Positions 16,566 through 26,038 of a stretch of DNA of 64,000 nt are shown in pieces (the stretch's first letter is position 1; each line of letters starts with the position of its first letter). Location of the stretch: assembly GCF_963675965.1 (NCBI RefSeq), contig NZ_OY780935.1:2592501-2656500 (forward strand), written 5' to 3'. The notes beneath the pieces are model-generated. The model saw only the letters and a list, made by a program, of their open reading frames with translations, ran no database searches and had not been told where the DNA came from. A program made the translations under genes and the position numbers. The DNA comes from an uncultured Celeribacter sp. (lineage in GTDB: Bacteria; Pseudomonadota; Alphaproteobacteria; Rhodobacterales; Rhodobacteraceae).

Positions 16566-16999
16566 ATGAGTGGCTCCTACAAGCAATTGAACATCGAAGA
16601 ACGGCGTAAAATCGAGCGCTGGCTGAATGCTAAAGTCCCTGTTCGACAGATGGCGCGTATGTTGAAGCGCTGGAAAGCGACGCTCTATCGCGAATTGAAG
16701 CGGAACTATTTTGTCGACAGGAGCCTGCCAAGAGACGATTTACCGCTACATCTATTCCAAGGAAGGCATGGCGCAGGAGCTTTGGTGGTATCTGCCGGAG
16801 CACCGGAAGTCCCGCAAGCCGCAGCGGGCCAGAAAGCGCCTGCCCCCGAAATTCGACCGTGATGTTAGATCCTATTCCGCGCTGATGATGTCGCGCATCG
16901 CCGGCAGTTCGGGCACTGGAAAGGTGACTTAATCCTGTTTCGGCAAGGCCTTGGTCAGACAAACATCACGTCGATGGTCGAGCGCGTCAGGCCCCATCG
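16566..16999 (+). pseudogene. Remnant of an IS30-family transposase
   Basis: Opens with YKQLNIEERRKIERWLNAKV and a helix-turn-helix (VRQMARMLKRWKATLYRELK), as in IS30 transposases. The frame then shifts near 16735 to ETIYRYIYSKEGMAQELWWY and LPPKFDRD, and again near 16880 to HRRQFGHWKGDLILFRQ and TNITSMVERV, ending about 16999. HWEGDLI and SMVER are parts of the catalytic core. The middle and 3' end are missing. It is broken by at least two frameshifts and a deletion. Confidence 0.8.
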
Positions 17000-17098
17000 T
17001 TAGGTCTGCAACGCGGGACGTAGCTGCGGCTGGTAAGATTGATGCTAAGGTCTTCTTTCTGATTGCGTGGCTAAGATCGTAAGTCGTCCCGCGCCGTC
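17000..17098. other. Short non-coding stretch after the IS30 remnant
   Basis: No recognisable gene or structure. It joins the IS debris to the LysR gene. Confidence 0.4.
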
Positions 17099-17971
17099 TC
17101 AGGACAGCTCCAGAAACCTCTGTTCGGCCAATGACAGGTGCCGTTCCTTGTGGTGCAGCATGTGGAACCGGCGTGGGGGAAGGTCGAACTCGACCGAGAC
17201 GAGCCGGCCTGCGTCGATTGCCGGCGCGACCACCAGGGTCGACAGGATCGCGGCGCCCGCGCCGGATTCGACCGCGGCGCGCACGGCCTCGTTCGACGGC
17301 AACTCGAAGGCCACCTCGACATCCTTGATGTGCAGACCGCGGCGCGCGAGCGCGGTTTCGCAGACCGTACGGGTGCCCGATCCCGCTTCGCGCATCACCC
17401 ATGGGCCGGCTTTCAGATCATCGGGGCCCGAGGGAGGCCGGTCCGCCCAGTCATGCCCGGGTGCTACCACCAGAGCCAGCCGGTCCCCGCACAGGCTTTG
17501 GATGGCCAGCGCGGTATCGTCAATCTCGCCCTCGACAATGCCCAGATCGACGGTGGCGGCATGGACCATCTGCGCCACGTCGCTGGTGTTGCCTACGGCG
17601 AGTTCCAGCACGATGCCCGGGTGCTCGCGGCGGAACCTCTGCATGCGTGGCGGCAGCCAGTAATTCGCGATCGTTTGGCTGGCGGCGAGGCGAAGCGTGC
17701 CGCGTTTCATCCCGGCGAGATCGCCGAGCAGCCGCGTCGCCTGCTCGGCGCGGGCCAGCACGGCGCGGGCCTCGTCCAGAAACAGCCTTCCGGCGTCGGT
17801 CAGCACGATGCGCCGTCCGACCCGATCGAACAGCTGCACGGCGTGGCGCTCCTCAAGTGCGGCGATCGCGGCGCTGGTCGCGCTTTGGGTCAGATTGAGA
17901 AATGCCGCCGCCTGCGTGACATGCTCACGCTCGGCGACGGCGATGAAAATGCGGAGTTGGTCGAGCGTCAT
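17099..17971 (-). CDS. LysR-family transcriptional regulator
   Basis: 290 residues. The N-terminal winged HTH is MTLDQLRIFIAVAEREHVTQ with LTQSATSAAIAALEE as recognition region, followed by an effector domain (TLRLAASQTIANYWLPPRM to the C-terminus). The start is the ATG at 17969-17971, which overlaps the stop of the upstream YeiH-like gene by four bases. A long upstream in-frame extension was rejected because it runs inside the transporter gene. LysR plus YeiH pairing recalls enterobacterial yeiE-yeiH, but here both are on one strand with the regulator second. The pair is GC-richer than its flanks and next to IS remnants, so it may be transferred. Confidence 0.92.
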   Translation of the reverse strand: MTLDQLRIFIAVAEREHVTQAAAFLNLTQSATSAAIAALEERHAVQLFDRVGRRIVLTDAGRLFLDEARAVLARAEQATRLLGDLAGMKRGTLRLAASQTIANYWLPPRMQRFRREHPGIVLELAVGNTSDVAQMVHAATVDLGIVEGEIDDTALAIQSLCGDRLALVVAPGHDWADRPPSGPDDLKAGPWVMREAGSGTRTVCETALARRGLHIKDVEVAFELPSNEAVRAAVESGAGAAILSTLVVAPAIDAGRLVSVEFDLPPRRFHMLHHKERHLSLAEQRFLELS

Positions 17972-19020
17972 GCGAGGAACAGGATCAAGGCGAGACTGAA
18001 AAGCGAGATGAAGACCCATGCGCCGGCTCCCAGCAGCGCGGGACGCAATCCTTCCGCCGCCAGCTTTCGCATATCGGTCTCCAGCCCCATCGCGGCCAAG
18101 GCTGTGGCCAGCAGGAATTGCGTGATGTCGGTGGTGACGTGGACCGTCGCCTCGGGCAACCATCCGGTGCTGGCCAGACCGACCATGGCAACGAAGCCCA
18201 ATACGAACCACGGCACAGGGGGAACGGCACGATCGGCTTCACCACCGTCGCGGCGCAGCCTGCGGGATGCGAGAACGCCGAGGCCCAGCACCATCGGCGC
18301 CAGCATCATCACGCGAGTCAGCTTGGCGATCGTGCCGAACTCTCCGGCCTCCTGCCCGCGGGCATAGGCGGCGGCGACGACCTGCGCGATCTCATGGATC
18401 GAGGCCCCGGTCCACAGGCCGAAGGCATGCGGTCCCATGTCCAGCAGGCCGCCGACCAGCGGCATCAGAACCATCGACAGCGAACCGAAGATCGTGACAC
18501 AGGCCACCGCATAGGCGACGTCCTCGTCCCGGGCACGGGTCACGGTATTGGTGGCGATCACGGCCGAAGCACCGCAGATCGAACTGCCCGCCGCGATCAG
18601 CTGCGTCAGGCCCGCCTCCACCCGAAGCATACGTCCAAGCCAAGTGGTGAAGGCAAAGGTGGCCAGCAGCGTGGCAACGATGAGCGCGACGCCGACGCCG
18701 CCCACAGCGATGATCTGCTGCGCGGTCAGTTGCAGTCCCAGCAGGATGATCCCTGCGCGCAGGACCCGCTTGACGCTGAAGGACGTGCCGGGTCTGGCAA
18801 TGGCGGGCGTGCCGATCAGGTTGTGAAACGCCATGCCGATCAGGATGGCTAGGATGAGTGGGCTGAGCACGCCAATACCGGGAATGTGGCGCAGCCCGAA
18901 CGCCAGCGCCGCTATCAAGGCCGCCAGCAGAAGGCCGGGCAAGACGCTGCCAGGTCTCGAATTCACCCATTGCCGGGAGGCGACTTGGGTCATGCCACGC
19001 AGGGTCTCGAAATGTGCCAT
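17968..19020 (-). CDS. YeiH/UPF0324-family putative sulfate-exporter-like membrane protein
   Basis: 350 residues with about ten hydrophobic segments, such as LPGLLLAALIAALAFGL and VLRAGIILLGLQL. The family hallmark GSSICGASAVIATN lies near 145-158. Members are inner-membrane proteins annotated as putative sulfate or sulfite exporters; transport has rarely been shown directly. A GAGGA site seven bases before 19020 supports this start. Translationally coupled to the LysR gene. Confidence 0.9.
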   Translation of the reverse strand: MAHFETLRGMTQVASRQWVNSRPGSVLPGLLLAALIAALAFGLRHIPGIGVLSPLILAILIGMAFHNLIGTPAIARPGTSFSVKRVLRAGIILLGLQLTAQQIIAVGGVGVALIVATLLATFAFTTWLGRMLRVEAGLTQLIAAGSSICGASAVIATNTVTRARDEDVAYAVACVTIFGSLSMVLMPLVGGLLDMGPHAFGLWTGASIHEIAQVVAAAYARGQEAGEFGTIAKLTRVMMLAPMVLGLGVLASRRLRRDGGEADRAVPPVPWFVLGFVAMVGLASTGWLPEATVHVTTDITQFLLATALAAMGLETDMRKLAAEGLRPALLGAGAWVFISLFSLALILFLA

Positions 19021-19475
19021 CTGAAGTTCCTCGCAAATCCGTCTGAGGGATCATTAGGCAGTGGTGAATGAATATAAAAACAGATTAGTCTTGTTGAAAC
19101 AATCGAAATAACAGAACGAAAGATCGACGTTGGTGCTCTCTTGAACTTGGCTGCTGCCGCAGAAGTGGGTCATCAAAGCGAAGCGCAGCATCGATCAAAG
19201 AGGGCTCAAACCGGTCATGCGGCAGAGCAGCGGAGGCACGGCCACGTCTCCCTCGGTGCGCCGTCGGTCCCGGCCCCAAACGGACCTTCGTCATCAATCC
19301 ATTAACCCTACCGGTCCTTCATAGCAGACATTCTGAACGGCGCTCAAAGTTCACTCCCTCTCAGAGGTCAAAAAATGAACGATGAGAGTTTTCCTCTAGT
19401 CTGTAGATCAAGTGACGCTTACGAGCTGGTCTATTCAATCATGGACCACAAAAGCCGTGCGACCGATCCCAAACC
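19021..19475. other. Intergenic region between YeiH-like and PuuB-like genes
   Basis: Both neighbours are on the minus strand. No convincing gene was found; a minus-strand open frame at 19085-19297 has low-complexity Arg/Pro/Ala content and no motif. The start region of the YeiH gene is AT-rich (ATGAATATAAAAACAG near 19068) and may hold its promoter. Nothing else recognisable. Confidence 0.45.
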
Positions 19476-20732
19476 TCATTGGTCAAGACGGTCACGCAAA
19501 CGGTAGTAATGAATCCCAAGCGTTCCATAGATTGGATGCAGAGCATGAAACGGAAGCGTTTCAATTGTCTTTGCCACCGGGATTGGCAGTTGGACTCCTT
19601 TGGCCAGATAGGCTGAAAAAGCTTTGCCAAGCGCTGTCGAAAGCGCAACACCGCGTCCATTGAACCCGGTCGCTAAAAGCAGTCCCGGTTCCGGCTCACA
19701 CACCCGGATGCGGTGATCCGCCGTCATGCCAACGCGCCCGAACCAATGGTAGTCAATCTCGAAACCGGCGCCAAACATCGCGCGCACCTCCGCCTCAATC
19801 CGGCGAAAGTCTTCCGCCCGGGTCGGATCGGAAAACTGCCCCCGCCCACCAAGCATGAGACGATTTCCGGGACCGATACGGAAATAGGTCCCAACCCGAC
19901 GTGCCTCTGATACGACGACACCATTCGGCAGAATGCGCTCAAGTTGTTCGGAACTCAGAGGCTTGGTCGCGACCTGAAAACTGTTGGCGGGCACCGTTGC
20001 GCGTTTGACATCGCGGTTCAGGCCACGCGGCGTGTAAACATTGGTGGCAAGCACCACGCGTTCGGCACGGACAACAGCACCTGACGGCAAAGTCGCCCAC
20101 CACTTTCCATCGCTGCGCTTGAGCGCCACCACCGGGGTTTGCGCAAAAATCTTCGCCCCCGCCGCTTCTGCCGCCCGAGCCAGAGCACGCGCGTATTTCA
20201 GCGGGTGAACCTTGCCCGCGCGCCGGTCAAGCCAGCCGCCTGCGAACACACCGGAGCCGGTCTCCTGCGCCACCGCCACAGCATCGAGCCATTCTACGGG
20301 GGCGCCGCGCGCCTCCCATTGACGCATCCGGGCCTGCAATCCGGCGAGATGGACCTGTTTCGCCCCAGCCTGAATCCAGCCCGAGCGCGAGGCCTCGCAA
20401 TCAAGTCCCAGCCGATCGACCAGATCGAACAGCACATCTGCGGTGCTTCCCGCGAATTCGGTCGCGCCTTCACCCCAGAGCCGGTCCATTGCGTCCGGGT
20501 CGTCCTTGAGCCCCGGAATGACCTGCCCGCCGTTGCGCCCCGAAGCGCCGAAACCGGGCTCCTGCGCCTCCAGAAGGGTAACATCCATACCCGCCTCAGC
20601 GAGGTGTAGCGCGGTGGACAGGCCCTGAAACCCGCCACCGATCACAAGAGCATCGGTTGCCAGGCTTTCGGACAGCGACGGAAACACCGGAACATCCGGC
20701 GCGGTGGCGGCCCAAATGGATTGAAAGCTCAT
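19476..20732 (-). CDS. FAD-dependent amine oxidase, PuuB/OrdL-like (DAO family)
   Basis: 418 residues. FAD motif VIGGGFQGLSTALHLAEAG (about 30-48), the GFGASGRNGGQVIPGL block, and the C-terminal ATGFNGRGVALSTALGK. The GASGRNGGQ block is characteristic of gamma-glutamylputrescine oxidase-type enzymes, which oxidise a primary or secondary amine to an aldehyde with release of peroxide. It ends the minus-strand operon behind an amino-acid ABC transporter, 12 bases after the ATPase gene, so its substrate is probably what the transporter imports. The divergent XRE-cupin regulator is a PuuR-like type, again pointing to polyamine or related amine catabolism (inference). Confidence 0.88.
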   Translation of the reverse strand: MSFQSIWAATAPDVPVFPSLSESLATDALVIGGGFQGLSTALHLAEAGMDVTLLEAQEPGFGASGRNGGQVIPGLKDDPDAMDRLWGEGATEFAGSTADVLFDLVDRLGLDCEASRSGWIQAGAKQVHLAGLQARMRQWEARGAPVEWLDAVAVAQETGSGVFAGGWLDRRAGKVHPLKYARALARAAEAAGAKIFAQTPVVALKRSDGKWWATLPSGAVVRAERVVLATNVYTPRGLNRDVKRATVPANSFQVATKPLSSEQLERILPNGVVVSEARRVGTYFRIGPGNRLMLGGRGQFSDPTRAEDFRRIEAEVRAMFGAGFEIDYHWFGRVGMTADHRIRVCEPEPGLLLATGFNGRGVALSTALGKAFSAYLAKGVQLPIPVAKTIETLPFHALHPIYGTLGIHYYRLRDRLDQ

Positions 20733-20744
20733 GATCTTCTCCGA

Positions 20745-21476
20745 TCACATGAGATGGCTGACACGACGCAGAAATTCCTGCGTTCGTTCGTTTTGCGGTC
20801 GGGTCAGGACCTCTTCCGCCGTGCCCTGCTCTGCGATCCGGCCACTGTCGAGGAAGAAGACATTGTTGGCCACTTCGCGCGCGAATTGGATTTCGTGGGT
20901 GACGATCAGCATGGTCATATGCTCCTGCGCGAGATCGCGCAGAACCGTCAGAACTTCGCCCACCATCTCCGGATCGAGCGCAGAGGTTGGCTCATCCAGA
21001 AGGATGGCTTCGGGGCGCATGGCGAGCGCACGGGCGATGGCCACGCGCTGTTGCTGACCGCCGGACAGCGCCGCAGGGTAGAAATCCATCTTGTCGGCCA
21101 GTCCCACACGGCGCAGATGCTCTTCGGCGCGGGCACGCACTTCTTCTTTGTTCTCGCGCAGAACCTGCACCGGGCCTTCCATGACATTCTGGAGCGCCGT
21201 CATATGAGGAAATAGATTGAAGCGCTGAAACACCATCGCGACGCGCGTGCGTATGTCGTGAATGGAGCTGGCATGGGCGTCGACCTTTTGATCGTCGACG
21301 AAAATCCCGCCGGACTGATAATCTTCCAAACCGTTCACGCAGCGCAGAAGCGTCGATTTGCCCGACCCGGAAGCCCCAATCAGGCAGACGACCTGGCCCT
21401 TTTCGACCTCGGCATCAATGCCCTTGAGCACCTCGTGATGACCGTAGGATTTATGGATGTTCTCGAAACGGATCAT
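20745..21476 (-). CDS. Polar amino-acid ABC transporter ATPase
   Basis: 243 residues, GlnQ/HisP type. Walker A GASGSGKST at 34-42, signature LSGGQQQRV, Walker B AILLDEPTSALD, and the switch His in VTHEIQFAREVA. The ATG at 21474-21476 overlaps the permease stop by four bases, so I did not use the longer in-frame extension. Pairs with the permease and binding protein upstream. Confidence 0.94.
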   Translation of the reverse strand: MIRFENIHKSYGHHEVLKGIDAEVEKGQVVCLIGASGSGKSTLLRCVNGLEDYQSGGIFVDDQKVDAHASSIHDIRTRVAMVFQRFNLFPHMTALQNVMEGPVQVLRENKEEVRARAEEHLRRVGLADKMDFYPAALSGGQQQRVAIARALAMRPEAILLDEPTSALDPEMVGEVLTVLRDLAQEHMTMLIVTHEIQFAREVANNVFFLDSGRIAEQGTAEEVLTRPQNERTQEFLRRVSHLM

Positions 21477-22129
21477 CGCGATCTCCCCATTTTCAACTCG
21501 ACGCGGCGCATCACGATGTTGAGCGGAATGGTCAGGCACAGATAAAGCGCTGCAACCATGGTAAAAACGGTCATGTTGTCAAAGGTCGAAGACGCGAGCA
21601 TTTTGCCCTGCATCGTCAGCTCAGCGACCGAAATCACCGAGACCTGCGAGCTGTCTTTCAGCAGCATCACCATGTTGTTGCCATAGGGTGGCAGCGAAAT
21701 CCGCACTGCCTGCGGCAGGATGATCCGCCGCATCATTTTGCCATGGCGCATGCCGATGGACTTCGCGGCTTCGACCTGCCCGCGGTCCACCGCCTCGATC
21801 CCGCCGCGAAAGGTTTCGCCGATGTAGCACGAATAGATCAACCCGAGGCCGATGATCCCGGCCTGAAAAGCGGTCAAGTCGATGCCCATGTCCGGCATCA
21901 CGAAATAGATATAGAAGAGCACCACAAGGATCGGAATGCCACGCAGGAATTCAACGATATAGCGCGCAGGACGTTCAAGCCAGACATTGCGCGACGTGCG
22001 CATCATGGCCCAGAGAAGCCCGAGGGCCGTGGCGAGGAAAAGCGCAAGCAGAGAGACCGCGACCGTGCGCCAGAGACCGGTCAGCAAAAGCGGCAGGTAC
22101 TCCTGAATCCGCTCGGAAAGGGGCGACAT
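21473..22129 (-). CDS. Polar amino-acid ABC transporter permease (HisMQ type)
   Basis: 218 residues with five membrane segments, starting LLLTGLWRTVAVSLLALFLA. The family loop ETFRGGIEAVDRGQVEAAKS contacts the ATPase. Only one permease gene is present, so the transporter probably uses a homodimer. A 56-base gap separates it from the binding-protein gene. Confidence 0.93.
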   Translation of the reverse strand: MSPLSERIQEYLPLLLTGLWRTVAVSLLALFLATALGLLWAMMRTSRNVWLERPARYIVEFLRGIPILVVLFYIYFVMPDMGIDLTAFQAGIIGLGLIYSCYIGETFRGGIEAVDRGQVEAAKSIGMRHGKMMRRIILPQAVRISLPPYGNNMVMLLKDSSQVSVISVAELTMQGKMLASSTFDNMTVFTMVAALYLCLTIPLNIVMRRVELKMGRSR

Positions 22130-22185
22130 GATTGCCTCCTGTCGATGGGGGGCGCCCGGCGGTTCGACCGTCGGGCCATTTTGGA

Positions 22186-22923
22186 TCAGAGGCCGTATTT
22201 GGCAAAAATCTCAGCAAGCTCACCGCTTTCCTTCATCGCGGCAATCGAGGCGTTGACCTCGGCCAGAAGCTCCGGGTTTTCCTTGGACACAGCCAGTGCG
22301 ACATCGCCGATTCCCATCGGCTCATAGCCCTCGACCAGCTTCACACCGAGCGCCGGATTTTGGCCCACCTGATAGGCGATGATCGGCAGATCGCCAAAGC
22401 CCGCTTTAATCCGGCCCAGCTTCACGTCCCGCATGATGTCGACGAGGCTGTCATAGAGCTTGACCTCTTTGAAAATGCCTTTGGCCTGAAGCTTGTCGGC
22501 AAAGGTCGTACCGATCTGGGCGCCGACGACTTCGCCGGCCAGATCGTCGAGTTGATAGGCGTTATCGTCATCGGCAGCCACGAACATGCCGTCGCCATAG
22601 CTGTAAACCGTATCCGAGAAATCCACGACTTCCTTGCGCTTGTCGGTGGCGAGCATGCCCGCCGAAATCACGTCGATCTTTCCGGTTTCGAGCGCCGGGA
22701 TCAGGGCCGAAAACTGGTTGATCGCGAATTCGGGCGTATCTCCGAGATCCTCTGCGATCGCGGCGGCCAGATCAACCATGGCACCGGTTGGCTTCTGGGT
22801 CGCGGTATCGACGAAGGTGAAAGGCACGCCGGTGGTGGTCACCCCAACGGTCAGCTCATCCGCCTGAGCGGACAGCGCGGAAAGGGCCAGAGTGCTGGCG
22901 AGAGCAAGCGAGCGAAGTTTCAT
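22186..22923 (-). CDS. Amino-acid ABC transporter periplasmic binding protein (family 3)
   Basis: 245 residues. Signal peptide cleaved near SAQA-DEL (about 21). The type II binding fold shows DVISAGMLATDKRKEVVDFS (the usual ITxTPeR-like block) and GEVVGAQIGTTFADKL (the second-lobe AVQxGTT-like block). First gene of the four-gene minus-strand operon, behind the regulatory region at 22924-23163. The ligand is not readable; an amino acid or an amine-derived compound is likely given the oxidase at the operon end. Confidence 0.92.
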   Translation of the reverse strand: MKLRSLALASTLALSALSAQADELTVGVTTTGVPFTFVDTATQKPTGAMVDLAAAIAEDLGDTPEFAINQFSALIPALETGKIDVISAGMLATDKRKEVVDFSDTVYSYGDGMFVAADDDNAYQLDDLAGEVVGAQIGTTFADKLQAKGIFKEVKLYDSLVDIMRDVKLGRIKAGFGDLPIIAYQVGQNPALGVKLVEGYEPMGIGDVALAVSKENPELLAEVNASIAAMKESGELAEIFAKYGL

Positions 22924-22990
22924 CAGATTTATCCCTGTTGTAAGCGCGCCTTCAGACGCATTTGAACTATCTTCAGCATATTGAAGAAAA

Positions 22991-23007
22991 TTTCATTCTC
23001 AATGAAA
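22991..23007. promoter_or_regulatory. Inverted repeat in the divergent promoter region, candidate XRE-cupin operator
   Basis: TTTCATT-CTC-AATGAAA is a perfect inverted repeat with 7-base arms in an AT-rich block between the binding-protein gene and the regulator gene. Related TTCAT/ATGAA half sites recur to about 23050. It is well placed for the XRE-cupin protein to control both directions. Confidence 0.55.
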
Positions 23008-23163
23008 AACCTTCATAATTTTCATATTTTTGAAAAAATATCCTGAAAATCAGATTTATCTTCTTATTTGATCACGATGCATTTAGAATAATGAAGAACG
23101 CCGACCGCCGACCCCGCCGCTCACCCCACATTTTTACTCATCATACCCCCCCCTGAAAGCCCC

Positions 23164-23775
23164 ATGTCCATCGCAGATTCGGAAGCCAAATTGAAAATTG
23201 ACCCGCTGAACGGTCACGATGATGTCTCGCTGGGCGACGCCGTGCGCCGGGCACGCCGTGATCAACGCCTGTCTTTGCAGACCGTCGCCGATGGCGTCGG
23301 CATCTCGACTGGGCTACTGAGCCAGATCGAACGCGGGATTTCCTCTCCCTCCATCCGCAACCTGCGCGCCATTTGCGATGTCATCGGTATCCCATTCCTC
23401 TCGCTCTTCGATACGGATGGCGAGGCAGATCAGGAGGAAGGGCTGGTCGTCCGCGCCGGTCATCGCCGCATCGTCGATTTCGGTGATCGTGGTATGGTAA
23501 AATCTTTCCTGACCGCGCATGACGAGGGCTCCCTTCAGGTGATGGAAATCATCATCGAACCCGGCGGTGGATCCGGAGAAGAATCCTACAGCCACGAAGG
23601 CGAAGAATGCGGCGTTATCCTGAACGGTGAAGCCGAACTTTTCGTCGACGATAAAAGCTATCAGCTTCACGAAGGCGACTCCTTTCATTTCGAAAGCAGG
23701 CGTCCGCACCGATTCCGCAACATGGGCGACAAGATATGTCGTATCATGTGGGTAACAACGCCACCGGTTTGGTAA
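23164..23775 (+). CDS. XRE-family regulator with C-terminal cupin domain
   Basis: 203 residues. A helix-turn-helix of the XRE type at about 28-85 (LQTVADGVGISTGLLSQIER) is followed by a cupin_2 sensor at about 115-195 (SHEGEECGVILNGEAELFVD, then HEGDSFHFESRRPHRF). PuuR-like proteins of this design repress amine and amino-acid catabolic operons until the ligand binds the cupin. It is transcribed away from the ABC and oxidase operon across an AT-rich intergenic region, which supports local control. Confidence 0.92.
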   Translation: MSIADSEAKLKIDPLNGHDDVSLGDAVRRARRDQRLSLQTVADGVGISTGLLSQIERGISSPSIRNLRAICDVIGIPFLSLFDTDGEADQEEGLVVRAGHRRIVDFGDRGMVKSFLTAHDEGSLQVMEIIIEPGGGSGEESYSHEGEECGVILNGEAELFVDDKSYQLHEGDSFHFESRRPHRFRNMGDKICRIMWVTTPPVW

Positions 23776-24079
23776 GCCATACGACCTTAATTCATGAGCT
23801 GGAAAAGCTCCCAAGGAACGAAAAGCTTGCGCCCAGGAAAGGTGTGTTTAGTTTCTCGCCAGATCCCAGCATCCCCTAAAATATGGCACAGAGTCGTCAT
23901 GCGTGAGATGGCCTTAGTCGGATTTGAGCGACCGCGAACTTAGCATCTTGGACATTCAAACAGATTGCAGCGAAGGTCGGCTTCCCTTCTATGGATGTGT
24001 CCACGAGTCTCTGGTGGGAGTGATCGAGGGTAACAGCCTTGTTCTGATGGACATTAATTCCCAATGGACTTCACCAAAC
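23776..24079. other. Intergenic region, possible gene debris
   Basis: A minus-strand frame at about 23786-23899 reads HILGDAGIWRETKHTFPGRK and looks protein-like, but it is only 37 residues with no clear context. Otherwise nothing recognisable. It is the distal border of the decayed hsdR region. Confidence 0.35.
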
Positions 24080-26031
24080 CTAAGCGACCCGACCCGCCCC
24101 GCGAACCGCCCGCTGGAACATCAGTCCCATGAGCATGTCCCGCGCCTCCTGGTCCTGCATGAAGGCACTGCGCATCGCGTTGTCGCGCTGGAACGCACGG
24201 CGCATGAACTCCGCATCGAACCGCGGACGGATGTCGCGCGGGTCGTTATTCCGCAGCATCTCCGCTCAGACGTCATCATCGAGGATGTCGTTGTTGACTG
24301 CCTCGAAGCGGATGTTGTCCTCCTCGGAGAACTCGGTGCCGTGGCGCGCATTGAAGGAGGTGATGATCTCCGTGAGGGTCTTCGACTCCTCCTCGGTGTA
24401 GGGATTGGCGCCGAACCGGTCGATCGAGCGCAGGGCCTGATTGTCGTCCTTGCTGAGAGAAGCGTCCTGTTCGTCGCCTTCCTTCTGGAGGCGAAAGGCC
24501 GCCATCTCGAGCATGTCATCGGTGATATCCTAACCCTGAGGCGCCTGGCGGGACGGGAGGATCCGCTTCAACCAGGTCCCGTAGATATGCAGCTTCTCGA
24601 GATCCGTGTCCCCAAGGTCCACCACCTGGGCGATGAAGGAATAGAACCGCAGGAGGATGCGAGGACCTGGCGGAACTCTTCCTGGTCATTCTCGATCAGG
24701 TTCTCGTTGAAACGGGTCACAGCCTGACGGACGATGCCTTCAAGGACGGGACGCTCATCTGTGCGCTTGCTGGCCTGGAGGAAGCAGGTGACGAAATGAT
24801 CGATCTCAGCTGCATCCAGCACGCCGAAGGCCTTCAGCCGGGCTTCCAGGTTGTAGACCTGGTTCGAATCCGAGATATCCTCGAGCTGGGTGACATTGTA
24901 ATAGGGCTTGAAGGCGTCCCGGATCTCTTCGACCGTGTTGCGGAAGTCGAGAATGTAGGTGCGCTCCTTGCTGGGGGAGATGCGGTTGAGCCGCGCCAGG
25001 GTCTGAACGGCCTGTAGCCCGCTCAGTCGGCGGTCGATGTACATGTCCACGAGCTTGGGCTGGTCGAAACCGGTCTGGTATTTCTCCGCGACCACGAGAA
25101 CGTTGTAGGTCTGACCGTCGAACTGCCGCGGCAGCTCCGTCTCGGCAAAGCCGTTGATCCCCGGCTCGGTATAGGGCTGACCATCGATCGTGATCTCTCC
25201 CGAGAAGGCCACCAGGGAGGTCACATCCGTGTAGCCGTTGTCGGTGATGTATTTCGTGATCGCCTGGTGCGTCTTGATCGCGTGCTCACGGCTCGAGGTC
25301 ACCGTCATGGCCTTGGCCTGACCGGAAAGCTCCGGCAGCGCGTGGCGGCGGAAGTGTTCGACGATCACCTCGGCCTTCTGAGCCATGGATGTCTCATGGA
25401 AGTCGATGAACCGGGCAACCTTGCGGGAAGACTTGCGTTCGAGAAGCTGCAGCTCCAGGAGAGCCTGCTCCGTGGCGTCGAATTCTTTCTCTTCCTCGGA
25501 AAGCTCGCCGTCAGCCAGAACCCGCGCCATGCTGTCGGCGTGTTTGCCGGACTGGGAGCTGTGCGCCTCGTCGATGATGATCGCGAAACGCTTGTGGTTC
25601 TCGTTCTTCAGGACCGAGAGCTGGTCGGTAGAGAACTTGTGGATCGTCGAGATGATGATCTTGGCGCCATCCTCGATGGCCTTTTTCAACTGGCGCGAGG
25701 TGCCGTCGATCGGTTTCACGTAGCCTTCCGTCTGCGCAAAGGATTTGATGGTCTGCTGCAGCTGGCGATCCAGGACCACACGGTCGGTGACCACGATCAC
25801 GGTGTCGAAGATCGCTTGGTCAGCGTCGTCATGGAGTGTGGCCAGGTGGTGGGCAGCCCAGGCGATGGTGTTGGACTTGCCGGAGCCGACGGAGTGCTGG
25901 AACAGGTAGTTCTGACCGGCGCCGTTCGCCTTGGCATCCTGGATGAGCATGCGAACCGCATCCAGCTGCTGGAAGCACGGCCAGATCGTGGTCCGCTTTA
26001 CCTTGTAGATATGTACGGACTCTCGGGACAC
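24080..26031 (-). pseudogene. hsdR: Decayed hsdR, type I restriction enzyme R subunit
   Basis: The remaining part begins at FQQLDAVRMLIQDAKANGAG and keeps the motor domain: VGSGKSNTIAWAAHHLA (Walker A), FAIIIDEAHSSQSGKHAD (DEAH box), and VVAEKYQTGFDQPKLVDMYI with LQAVQTLARLNRI (helicase motifs V and VI). The N-terminal nuclease domain is missing. Downstream it is broken: a frameshift around 24640 moves to FYSFIAQVVDLGDTDLEKLH, and stops interrupt at 24530-24532 and 24266-24268 before a final TAG at 24080-24082. No hsdM or hsdS lies nearby. It is therefore a non-functional relic of a restriction system, truncated 7 bases from the DeoR stop. Confidence 0.9.
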
Positions 26032-26038
26032 TTCACTA

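Noticed and set aside
17138..18367. 409-codon plus-strand open frame opposite LysR and YeiH
   Set aside because: Runs antisense across two genes with clear families; no start signal.
19085..19297. Small minus-strand open frame in the gap upstream of YeiH
   Set aside because: Low-complexity Arg/Pro/Ala sequence, no ribosome-binding site and no homology that I recognise.
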